This document shows positions 1-6,693 of a stretch of DNA of 46,048 nucleotides, in pieces. The notes under the pieces were generated by a model. That model was not told where the DNA came from, searched no databases, and saw nothing but the letters and a program-made list of their open reading frames with translations. The stretch covers positions 1-46,048 of the forward strand of contig CANQQT010000011.1 in the NCBI GenBank assembly GCA_947626065.1. Direction: 5' to 3'. The translations under genes and the position numbers were made by a program. Source of the stretch: an uncultured Clostridia bacterium. GTDB taxonomy: Bacteria > Bacillota > Clostridia > Oscillospirales > CAG-272. Positions within the stretch are counted from its first letter, which is position 1. The number at the start of each line of letters is the position of its first letter.

Positions 1-75
1 AAGAACCGAACCGCCGTATGCCGAACGGCACGTACGGTGGTGTGAGAGGGCGGAGCTATTCCGCCCTACTCGATT
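1..75 (+). mobile_element. 3' end of a group II intron (domains V and VI)
   Basis: Positions 11-40 fold as a domain V hairpin: arm 11-22, four-base loop 23-26, arm 27-40 with the usual small internal bulge, including the conserved GTATG and CACGTACGGT blocks. The lower stem carries CGC rather than AGC, as in class C introns. The loop is GAAC, not a GNRA loop, which is a deviation. Positions 48-54 pair with 60-66 as a domain VI stem, followed by TACTCGAT; an A at 68 lies at the usual branch-point distance from a 3' end at 74 or 75. The intron-encoded reverse transcriptase and domains I-IV would lie left of the window, so completeness cannot be judged. The 3' exon starts directly in a dispersed repeat. 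Confidence 0.78.
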
Positions 76-470
76 GGCCCGGAAGCCCGGGCGGTCCGGT
101 ATCCGGACTGCAAATGGCTTCGCCCAAAGGGATGAGGCCGCTTCCTCAATCTCCAACGGGGTACAAGGCTTTGCGCAGTGGCGGCAAAGGCGCGGGGCGC
201 AATTTTTATGAAAATTTCAGGATTCGGCTAACCGTTGGGGCCGGGCGGCCCGGGTGTCCGGACTGTCCGGCGTCCGGACTGTGGACGGCTTCGCCCAAAG
301 GGATGGGGTCGCTTCCTCAATCTCCAACGGGGTACAAGGCTTTGCGCGGGTACGGCGAAGGCGCGGCGCGGGGGTACAAGGCCTTGTACGGTGGCGGCAA
401 AGGCGCGAGGCGCAATTTTTATGAAAATTTCAGAATTCGGCTAACCGCCCGGGCAAGGCGGATACTATAT
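76..470. repeat. Two copies of a dispersed intergenic repeat upstream of the sigma factor
   Basis: This gene-free stretch holds two diverged copies of one element, with cores at about 117-176 and 288-347 (CTTCGCCCAAAGGGATG, then CTTCCTCAATCTCC, then a GGGTACAAGGC block). Each copy is preceded by GTCCGGACT-type units and followed by CGCAATTTTTATGAAAATTTCAG (185-235 and 411-450, given here in part by position). Two more copies lie at 2090-2215 and 2377-2560. Open frames through it are short and repeat-derived, so I see no gene. The element is GC-rich and self-complementary in places (GCCCGGAAGCCCGGGC). Confidence 0.75.
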
Positions 471-490
471 AAATGAAAGCTTTCAAAAAC

Positions 491-495
491 GGAGG
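491..495 (+). promoter_or_regulatory. Ribosome binding site of the sigma factor gene
   Basis: GGAGG lies six bases upstream of the ATG at 502 and decides this start. Upstream TATATAAA-like sequence at about 465-473 could be a -10 region, but no convincing -35 element was found. Confidence 0.7.
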
Positions 496-501
496 ACAGG
501 A

Positions 502-2079
502 ATGACCGGCAAACGGGCCTCGGAGCTTCTTTCCGAGAATCTGACGCGCATTTACGGCTATGCCTTTTCCAAGCTCTACGACAAGAATCAAGTGGACGAT
601 CTTACCTCTGAGATCGTTTACGAAGTCATGCGCTCGGTGAACAACTTACAGAACGACGGCGCCTTCTGGGGCTTCGTCTGGAAAATCGCCGAAAACACGT
701 TCCGCCGCTTTCTTCGCGACGGCTCCCGCCGCTTACGGGAGGTGGCGCTGACGGAGGATAGTGCCTACGGCCTTTCTCCCGAGGAGGAGTATATCTCCCG
801 GGAAACCGAAAGCGAGGAGATTTTTCTTCTCCGTCGGGAGCTTTCCCTTTTGAAGAAAACGCATCGGGAGGTTTGCGTCGCCTACTACGTCGGGAACAAA
901 ACCTGCTCTCAGATCGCGCGGGAGCTTCATCTCAGCGAGGACACGGTAAAATACCACTTATTCAAAACGCGTAAATTATTGAAGGAAGGAATCGGTATGA
1001 CAAGAACATTCGGAGAAAAAAGCTATAATCCCGGGACGTTCCGGCTTGATTTCTGGGGGGACAGCAACAAATACGGCAGTCTTTTTCAGCGGAAAATGCC
1101 GGGTGCGATTGTGCTTGCGGCCTACTATGAGCCGATGACGGCGGAGGCGCTTTCGATGGAGCTCGGGGTCTCCATGCCCTACCTCGAAGAGGAGCTTGAG
1201 GCGCTTCACGCGGCGGGGGCTTTAAAAAAGACGGGGGAAAGGTTTCAGACGAACCTCGTCATTCTCACCGACGATTATGAGAAGGAATTCGTCCGGGACA
1301 CCTCCCCGCTCTATCCCCGGGTCGCCTCCTCGGTGTTTGAAAAGACGCTGAGCCTTTTGCCGCAGATACGCAAGCTCTCCTTCCACGGCAGAGACTATGA
1401 CGACAACCGTCTTTTGTTCGGGATACTGAATCTGGCGTTTATGCGGGGATACGAGGCGGCGAAGGAGCTCTCCCCCATCGGGGAGCCGCGCACGCTTCCC
1501 CTCGGGGGTCACGGCTGGATTTTCGGCTATGACAACGACTATGCCCACCACCACTTTTCCGGCATGACGCTTCAAACGTGGAACAAGAGCGCGACGGCGT
1601 GGTTTTCTTCGGAGAACTACCGCGCGATCGCGTCGGCTCAGCTCTACGATCACAGCGATTTTCGCCGGAAGGCCGAGGCGATTGGCGCCGCGATTTTAGG
1701 TCAGCGCGCCGACTGGGAGAATCCCACGCTTCCGTGGCTGATCGAGAATCGGCTTGTTTTCTGCCGTGACGGGGTGCTTTCCGCCAATTTCCCGGTGTTT
1801 GACCGCTCCGTATATGAGGAGATTTGTTCTCTTCTTAAAGAAGTGACGTCGGAGGTGGCGGCCTGCATGATTGAAATCTCGGACAAGGCCGAGAAGATTC
1901 TTTCGGAGCACGCGCCGGCGCCTCTAAAAGAGCAGTGCGGGGACGTTGCCAAAATCCATCACCGGCTCGACGTCGCGGCGTTTCTTCTTGAGGAGCTGAT
2001 GAAGGAACAGAAATTGACCGTTCCGGCCGAAAAGACTCCGCTCTGTATGTGGGGCGTTTCGGAGCTCCGCGCAAAGTAG
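502..2079 (+). CDS. Sigma-70 family (ECF-like) RNA polymerase sigma factor with long C-terminal extension
   Basis: Residues about 10-75 match sigma region 2 (acidic DDLTSEIVYEV, then WKIAENTFRRFLRD). Residues about 108-165 match region 4, with the helix-turn-helix CSQIARELHLSEDTVKYHL. The protein should direct core RNA polymerase to specific promoters. It is 525 residues, against about 160-200 for a minimal ECF factor; the extra 360 residues begin with a possible winged-helix segment (about 195-255, PMTAEALSMELGVSMPYLEEELEAL) followed by an unrecognised domain with no membrane segment. No anti-sigma gene is adjacent, so the extension may itself be the sensor; this is inference. It is flanked on both sides by the dispersed repeat and followed by a terminator at 2310-2370. 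Sigma assignment is strong, specificity unknown. Confidence 0.85.
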   Translation: MTGKRASELLSENLTRIYGYAFSKLYDKNQVDDLTSEIVYEVMRSVNNLQNDGAFWGFVWKIAENTFRRFLRDGSRRLREVALTEDSAYGLSPEEEYISRETESEEIFLLRRELSLLKKTHREVCVAYYVGNKTCSQIARELHLSEDTVKYHLFKTRKLLKEGIGMTRTFGEKSYNPGTFRLDFWGDSNKYGSLFQRKMPGAIVLAAYYEPMTAEALSMELGVSMPYLEEELEALHAAGALKKTGERFQTNLVILTDDYEKEFVRDTSPLYPRVASSVFEKTLSLLPQIRKLSFHGRDYDDNRLLFGILNLAFMRGYEAAKELSPIGEPRTLPLGGHGWIFGYDNDYAHHHFSGMTLQTWNKSATAWFSSENYRAIASAQLYDHSDFRRKAEAIGAAILGQRADWENPTLPWLIENRLVFCRDGVLSANFPVFDRSVYEEICSLLKEVTSEVAACMIEISDKAEKILSEHAPAPLKEQCGDVAKIHHRLDVAAFLLEELMKEQKLTVPAEKTPLCMWGVSELRAK

Positions 2080-2089
2080 AATCCGCCGC

Positions 2090-2600
2090 CCGTCCCGGGC
2101 CCGGGCGATATGCTTCGCCCAAAGGGATGGGGTCGCTTCCTCAATCTCCGACGGGGTGAAGGCCGGAAGGGTGTCGGGATGTTTTTAGGGAAAATCCGGG
2201 ATTGGCGAATGGGCGGCGCGGCAGGGGTCAGCGCGGGGCGCCGTGTAGTGCGTCGAAGGGCTGACGCGTCGGGCGGCCCGGGGGAAGTTCAAAGGCAAAG
2301 AAGCCCTTTACAAAAAACGAAGGGCCTGTCTTGCAAGCGCTTTTGCTTGTGCGACAGGCTCTTTTTCTTTGATTTTGGCCCCGGGCCCGGAAGCCCGGGC
2401 GGTCCGGCGTCCGGACTGTCCGGCGTCCGGACTGTCCGGCGTCCGGACTGCGATATGCTTCGCCCAAAGGGATGGGGTTGCTTCCTCAATCTCCAACGGA
2501 GCGTGGGCCCGGAAGGGTTCGGGGATGTTTTTTAGGGAAAATCCGGGATTGGCGAACGGGCGACGCGGCGAAGTTTGGCGCGGAGCGCTGTGGGCGGCGC
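2090..2600. repeat. Two further copies of the dispersed repeat, with a 16-bp tandem triplet
   Basis: Copies 3 (about 2090-2215) and 4 (about 2377-2600) of the element seen at 76-470. Cores are at 2112-2160 and 2458-2500. Both continue into a shared block containing GGGAAAATCCGGGATTGGCGAA (2188-2209 and 2535-2556) that the first two copies lack. In copy 4, three exact tandem copies of GTCCGGCGTCCGGACT occupy 2402-2417, 2418-2433 and 2434-2449. No gene is visible in 2080-2624. Confidence 0.75.
2310..2370. terminator. Bidirectional intrinsic terminator between the sigma factor and acpP
   Basis: GCCTGTC (2324-2330) pairs with GACAGGC (2353-2359), with further pairing inside (GCAAGC with GCTTGT). 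It is followed by CTTTTTCTTT at 2361-2370 on the plus strand and by a T-run (complement of 2312-2317) on the minus strand, so it can serve both convergent genes. Confidence 0.8.
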
Positions 2601-2624
2601 GTCGGGCGGCCCTTGCGCGGCCAT

Positions 2625-2849
2625 TTACATATTGCTTTCGACGTATTCGACGACGTCGCTCACCGTGATGAGCTCCTCGATATCCTCGTCGGGAATGGTG
2701 ATTCCGAAGCTGTCCTCCATCGCCGAGAGAATTTCAACGATATCGAGGGAATCGGCTCCCAAATCCTCCATGATTTTTGTGTGTTCGTCGATCTGGTCGG
2801 CGTCAATTTGCAGCTGCGAGGCGATGATTTCTACAACTTTGTCGTACAT
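2625..2849 (-). CDS. acpP: Acyl carrier protein
   Basis: A 74-residue acidic protein with the phosphopantetheine attachment motif DSLDIVE (serine 34) and the C-terminal TVSDVVEYVES typical of fatty-acid synthase ACPs. The 4'-phosphopantetheine arm carries growing acyl chains in the cytoplasm for fatty acid and phospholipid synthesis. Length is normal for the family. It stands alone here: no fab genes are next to it. The start ATG at 2849 gives the standard N-terminus; the nearest purine-rich AAAGGA lies about 30 bases upstream, so the ribosome binding site is weak or the leader is folded. A good promoter lies at 2996-3023, leaving a leader of about 140 nucleotides. Confidence 0.95.
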   Translation of the reverse strand: MYDKVVEIIASQLQIDADQIDEHTKIMEDLGADSLDIVEILSAMEDSFGITIPDEDIEELITVSDVVEYVESNM

Positions 2850-2995
2850 ATGTGCGGTTTTTCGGCAATTGCCGGTTGATCCTTTCCCCTGCCGACATTC
2901 GGCAGATAAGTTTTTCTTTTGGGCGCGAAAGCGCGGCCATTGAACAATGGCAAAGAAGGAGCGGCTCCTTTTCCGGGCCGCAAATTCTATCTCCT

Positions 2996-3023
2996 ATTAT
3001 ACCATAATCCCCCGAAAATGCAA
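2996..3023 (-). promoter_or_regulatory. Promoter of acpP
   Basis: On the minus strand TTGCAT (3018-3023), a 16-base spacer and TATAAT (2996-3001). Confidence 0.75.
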
Positions 3024-3197
3024 GAGATTTTTTTTCAAAATCGTAAGAAGGGCAACTTTCACAAACTTTTCTCTCCGATTTTCTCAGAAACAGGGAAATG
3101 CGACAATTTTCGACGGGGAACGGCGGCGTTTTTCGCTTGAGACGCGGGCGGCGGGGCCTTCTTTTTTCACTTTTTTAAAATATTCACAGAAAAAGTC

Positions 3198-3226
3198 TTG
3201 CAATAAAAGCCGAAACGCGGTACAAT
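3198..3226 (+). promoter_or_regulatory. Promoter of the thyA-folA-rnhA set
   Basis: TTGCAA (3198-3203), 17-base spacer, TACAAT (3221-3226). Transcription would start near 3233 and give a leader of about 360 nucleotides made of the tandem repeats described next. The interval 3030-3197 between the two divergent promoters is A/T-rich and holds no gene that I can see. Confidence 0.78.
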
Positions 3227-3237
3227 AATGGGACAGG

Positions 3238-3540
3238 CTCCGGCGTTTTCGGGGCGCGTTTCGTGCCGTTTTCGTTCGCGTGCGTGGACGGGGAACGCGG
3301 TTTCGCGCCGTTTTCGTTCGTGTTTGCGGAACGGTGGGCGCGTTTCGTGCCGTTTCCGTTCGTGTTTGCGGAGCGGTGGGTGCGTTTTCGCGCCGTTTTC
3401 GTGCGTGTGCGTGGACGGGGAACACGGTTTTGTGCCGTTTCCGTTTGTGTTTGCGGAACGGTGGGCGCGTTTTTGCACTGTTCCCGTGTGTGCGCGGAAT
3501 GTGGGACGCGTTTTGCGCCGCTTCCGTTCGCGTGCGGGCC
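3238..3540. repeat. Degenerate ~42-bp tandem repeat in the thyA leader
   Basis: About seven imperfect tandem units of roughly 42 bp, each beginning near GCGTTTCGTGCCGTTTTCG and ending near GCGGAACGGTGGGC. They lie entirely between the promoter at 3198-3226 and the thyA ribosome binding site. The frame continuous with thyA stays open through them, but the codons are low-complexity (Arg/Phe/Cys) and the proper start is at 3591, so I treat the array as 5' untranslated leader. Confidence 0.75.
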
Positions 3541-3590
3541 GCCTTGCCTGTGTGCTTTTCAAATTTCACTTGCCGAAAGGAGAATCCGGC

Positions 3591-4421
3591 ATGAGCTCTG
3601 CCGATACCGCGTTTATTTCCACCTGCCGTGCGATTCTTGACAAGGGAACCCTCGTCACCGACGAGCGGGTTCGCCCAAAATGGGAGGACGGCACGCCCGC
3701 CTATACCAAAAAGCTCTTCGGCGTCGTCAACCGCTACGATCTTTCGCAGGAATTTCCCCTTCTTACCCTCCGCCCGATCAGCCTCCGCTCGGCGGTCGAC
3801 GAGGTTCTCTGGATCTGGCAGAAGAAGTCGAACAATGTTCACGACCTCGGCAGTCACATCTGGGACGCCTGGGCGGACGAAACCGGCTCGATCGGGAAGG
3901 CCTACGGCTATCAGATGAGGATCAAGCACCGCTACCCCGAAGGGGAATTCGACATGGTCGACCGTGTCCTCTACGATCTGAAGAACAATCCCTGCTCCCG
4001 TCGGATTATGACGAATCTTTACAACTTCGCCGACCTGTCGGAAATGGCGCTCTATCCCTGCGCCTACAGCATGACCTTCAACGTGACGGGCGACCGTCTT
4101 GACGCCATTCTCAATCAGCGCTCGCAGGATATGCTGGCGGCCAACGCCTGGAACGTCGCGCAGTACGCGGCGCTTGTGATGATGCTCGCCCAGGTTTCGG
4201 GCCTTCGGCCGGGGGAGCTGGTGCACGTCATCGCCGACGCGCATATTTACGACCGCCACATTCCCGTGGTGGAGGAGCTTCTTTCCCGGACGCCCTACCC
4301 GGCGCCTCAGGTGACGCTCGACCGGTCGGTGACCGATTTCTATCGCTTCACGCCCGACAGCTTCACGGTGGAGAATTATCTCCACGGCGAGAAAATCGCG
4401 CGTTTCCCGGTCGCCGTTTGA
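3591..4421 (+). CDS. thyA: Thymidylate synthase
   Basis: Makes dTMP from dUMP using methylene-tetrahydrofolate. The 276-residue protein resembles the Bacillus-type ThyA: WDxDGTPA-like WEDGTPAYTK, LLWIWQ-like VLWIWQKKSNNVHDLG, the catalytic cysteine in MALYPCAYSMTF (Cys157), the substrate-binding QRSQDM, and the C-terminal FPVAV. Length is normal. The start is fixed by AAAGGAG at 3576-3582 before the ATG at 3591; a longer frame upstream is repeat-derived. folA follows 183 bp downstream with no terminator, and it regenerates the folate that ThyA oxidises, so co-transcription from the promoter at 3198-3226 is likely. Confidence 0.95.
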   Translation: MSSADTAFISTCRAILDKGTLVTDERVRPKWEDGTPAYTKKLFGVVNRYDLSQEFPLLTLRPISLRSAVDEVLWIWQKKSNNVHDLGSHIWDAWADETGSIGKAYGYQMRIKHRYPEGEFDMVDRVLYDLKNNPCSRRIMTNLYNFADLSEMALYPCAYSMTFNVTGDRLDAILNQRSQDMLAANAWNVAQYAALVMMLAQVSGLRPGELVHVIADAHIYDRHIPVVEELLSRTPYPAPQVTLDRSVTDFYRFTPDSFTVENYLHGEKIARFPVAV

Positions 4422-4564
4422 GCGGCTTTTTAGACTTCGCCCGTGTTTTTGCGGCGCTGGCCGGTTCGGCGGGATTTCGGCCCGTTGGGGCGGGATTTTG
4501 GCGGCGGCTTCGCCGGTTTGCCGTTTGAGCGGTGCGGGTTCGGCGTATCCCTTTGAATCCTTAC

Positions 4565-4598
4565 AAAAAGAAGGCCGCCGCAAGGCGGCGGAATGGAG
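4565..4598 (+). promoter_or_regulatory. Hairpin and ribosome binding site before folA
   Basis: CCGCCGC and GCGGCGG at about 4576-4592 form a tight hairpin directly before GGAG (4595-4598), six bases from the ATG at 4605. This spacing favours 4605 over the ATG at 4593. The hairpin resembles the one inside the 155-bp repeats at the right end of the window. Confidence 0.55.
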
Positions 4599-4604
4599 CG
4601 TAAT

Positions 4605-5108
4605 ATGAAGCTGATTGCGGCGGTTGACCGCGCGTGGGGAATCGGATACCGCGGGGAGCTTCTCTGCCGGGTGAAGGGGGATCTTCTCCACTTCAAGGCC
4701 GTGACTTCCGGCCACACCGTCATCCTCGGCCGGAAGACGCTTTCCACCTTCCCGGGCGGGCGGCCCCTGAAAAACCGGCGGAATCTTGTCTTGAGCCGGA
4801 GCGCCGACTTCACCGTCGAGGGGGCCACCGTTCTTCACTCGGCGGCGGAGGTTCTTTCCGCCTTGGCGGGGGAGGAGGAGGCCTTTGTGCTCGGCGGGGA
4901 GAGCGTTTACCGCCTTCTTCTGCCCTACTGCGATACCGCGATTCTGACGAAATTTGAGGGAACCTTCGAGGCCGACGCCTTCCTTCCCGACCTCGACGCT
5001 TCCCCCGACTGGAAGCTTTCCGAGCAAGGGGAGGAGCGGGTCGCGGAGGCGGGGGATTCCCATCCCGGGCTTCGCTGGTCGGTCTGCGTTTACCGGCGGC
5101 GGGCCTGA
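4605..5108 (+). CDS. folA: Dihydrofolate reductase
   Basis: Reduces dihydrofolate to tetrahydrofolate with NADPH, recycling the folate oxidised by ThyA. The 167-residue protein shows the N-terminal [14 protein letters not shown], the catalytic acid Asp26 in KGDLLHFK, the NADPH-binding [18 protein letters not shown] and the [14 protein letters not shown] strand-helix. Length and order match chromosomal FolA. The ATG at 4605 is preferred because GGAG sits six bases upstream; a start at 4593 would add four residues and has no such site. rnhA begins 20 bp after the stop, so the two are probably co-transcribed. Confidence 0.93.
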   Translation: MKLIAAVDRAWGIGYRGELLCRVKGDLLHFKAVTSGHTVILGRKTLSTFPGGRPLKNRRNLVLSRSADFTVEGATVLHSAAEVLSALAGEEEAFVLGGESVYRLLLPYCDTAILTKFEGTFEADAFLPDLDASPDWKLSEQGEERVAEAGDSHPGLRWSVCVYRRRA

Positions 5109-5128
5109 CCGCGCGAAAGGAAACGGCG

Positions 5129-5596
5129 ATGCGACACGTGGATATCTACACAGACGGGGCCTGTAGCGGCAATCCCGGCCCCGGCGGCTACGGCGCGATT
5201 CTTGTATACAAGACGTGGGAGCGGGAGATTTCCGGCGGGGATCCTCAGACAACGAACAACCGGATGGAGCTTCTCGGGCCGATTGCGGCACTTGAGCTTC
5301 TCAAGGAGCCCTGTCAAGTCCTTCTCACCTCCGACTCCAAATATCTTGTCGACGGGATCAACCGCGGTTGGGCGGCCTCCTGGAAAAAGAACCATTGGAT
5401 AAAGTCGGATCGGAAGCCGGCGCTCAATTCCGATTTATGGGCGCGGCTTCTTGAGCTTCTTGAGGTGCACGACGTGACCTTTCTTTGGGTGAAGGGGCAC
5501 GCGGGGCATCCCTACAACGAGCGCTGTGACCGTCTGGCGGTTGCGGCGATTGAGGAACAGCGGAAGAATTCCCCCGGCGAAAAAAAGGGGGAATAG
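5129..5596 (+). CDS. rnhA: Ribonuclease HI
   Basis: Cleaves the RNA strand of RNA-DNA hybrids (Okazaki primers, R-loops). The four catalytic acids are all present: Asp9 in [17 protein letters not shown], Glu47 in NNRMELLG, Asp69 in LTSDSKYL and Asp134 in NERCDRLA, with His124 in WVKGHAGH. The basic protrusion region ([13 protein letters not shown]) is present too. At 155 residues it is full length for bacterial RNase HI. AAAGGAAA lies upstream of the ATG. It is the last gene of the thyA set and ends at a terminator near 5850-5894. Confidence 0.95.
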   Translation: MRHVDIYTDGACSGNPGPGGYGAILVYKTWEREISGGDPQTTNNRMELLGPIAALELLKEPCQVLLTSDSKYLVDGINRGWAASWKKNHWIKSDRKPALNSDLWARLLELLEVHDVTFLWVKGHAGHPYNERCDRLAVAAIEEQRKNSPGEKKGE

Positions 5597-6155
5597 ACCG
5601 CGCGGCGCGGTTTTGTGATATCGCGCGGGGCGTGCGCAAACACGCGGAATGTGCATGATATGCGTACAATATGTACACAATATATGCACAGTGTGCGCAC
5701 AGCTCGTGCTTGCTTCTGCGCCGGTACTGGGCTTTGACCGTGTGCCGGTCTTTTGCCGCGGGGCTTTGTCGGTTGCGTCCCGCGCGGCGCTTTCCGGCGG
5801 TATGCAGGGGAATGCCCGGCGGAATCTCGCGCTTTTGGGGAAACGGAAAAAGGCCCTGCGAATCGGGTTCGGTTCGCAGGGGTTTTGCTTTTTTGGGCAG
5901 ATTTGCGGGGCGCTGTGAGCGTGTGGCGGCGCAAACGGGCGCGGGGCGGTTTGCGGGGCCGCTGGCGGCACTTTGGCCGTGTGCCGGTCTGCGTGGGCGC
6001 GTTTTCGCGGGGTTTCTCTTGGCGGGCGCGTAGCGGCGCAAACGGGCGCGGCAGAGGTTTGCCGTGCGGGGCGGGCTTGGGCCGTGGGCCGGGTTTTGGG
6101 GTGGGTGTTTCCGGGTGCGCGGTGCGTTTCCCGCCGCTTTTTCGTTCGTGCGGCG
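5597..6155. other. Gene-free convergent spacer
   Basis: No gene is supported here. 5640-5712 is a purine-pyrimidine alternating stretch of short GTGCA/ATATG/TACA units (about 11-13 bp period). A bidirectional terminator follows at 5843-5894. 5900-6155 is GC-rich low-complexity sequence with GCGGGGCGG and GCGTTTGCG-like words repeated; open frames in it are biased and overlap on several frames. Confidence 0.6.
5843..5894. terminator. Bidirectional terminator between rnhA and mrnC
   Basis: CCCTGCGAA (5854-5862) pairs perfectly with TTCGCAGGG (5873-5881). A T-rich tract follows at 5883-5894 on the plus strand; the complement of 5846-5851 gives a T-run for the minus strand. Confidence 0.88.
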
Positions 6156-6566
6156 CTATTCTTTTTCCTCGGGCTCCTCTTTTTCGGGTGGGAATCCGAG
6201 GGTGAAGAGCTCCTTCATTCGTTCGTTTTCTCCTCTGAGAAAGAGGAAGGCGAAGAGGGCCTCCAGCCCCGTCGCCCGGTGGTACTGTCCGGCGCTCGCG
6301 CTTTTCGGGATGGCGAGTCCGTGGCAGTTTCTTCCCCTTTTGAAGGCCGCCAGCTCCTCCTCCCTCAGCTGGGGCAGGAGTCTTTCGACGGCCTCGCTCT
6401 GCGCGGCGGCTTTTACGTAGGACAGCGCCTTTTTGTTCAGCTCTCCGACGTCGGTTTTTCCCTCGGTCAGGAGAAACTGCCGGACGATGAGCTCAAAAAC
6501 CGCGTCGCCAAGGTAGGCGAGGGTGGCTCCGCTCAGCGCCTCGGGGGCGGGAAGGTCAAACAGCAT
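6156..6566 (-). CDS. mrnC: Mini-ribonuclease III
   Basis: RNase III-like catalytic domain without a dsRNA-binding domain; in Firmicutes this enzyme matures the ends of 23S rRNA. The 136-residue protein has the signature LAYLGDAVFEL (catalytic Asp21 and Glu25), LNKKALSYVKA, the basic KRGRN and ATGLEALFAFLFL. An acidic tail (PPEKEEPEEKE) closes it. In many Firmicutes mrnC sits beside cysS; here it is the last gene after the transglutaminase, 127 bp downstream, with a small GAAA-loop hairpin just before its ribosome binding site. Confidence 0.9.
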   Translation of the reverse strand: MLFDLPAPEALSGATLAYLGDAVFELIVRQFLLTEGKTDVGELNKKALSYVKAAAQSEAVERLLPQLREEELAAFKRGRNCHGLAIPKSASAGQYHRATGLEALFAFLFLRGENERMKELFTLGFPPEKEEPEEKE

Positions 6567-6577
6567 GGGGCAACCTT

Positions 6578-6593
6578 TTCCCCTTTCGGGGAA
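6578..6593 (-). promoter_or_regulatory. Small hairpin in the mrnC leader
   Basis: On the minus strand TTCCCC-GAAA-GGGGAA forms a six-pair stem with a GNRA loop, and its 3' arm runs into the AAAAGG that serves as mrnC ribosome binding site. It could limit initiation or be a processing site; this is inference. Confidence 0.4.
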
Positions 6594-6693
6594 CCTTTCT
6601 TAACGGTGTTTTTTCGCTTCCGGCCCGGGTTTTTCGTTTGTCGGGCCGTGATTTGCGTTGGGTTTTGGGTACGCCGGGCCTTTCCGGTTTTGC

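Noticed and set aside
3228-3590. N-terminally extended ThyA
   Set aside because: The extension is repeat-derived and the ATG at 3591 has a strong AAAGGAG; homologues start there.
3084-5291. Long open frame antisense to thyA, folA and rnhA
   Set aside because: It is caused by the GC-rich codon bias of the three real genes and the leader repeats; its product is Arg/Pro/His-rich with no domain, and it has no ribosome binding site.
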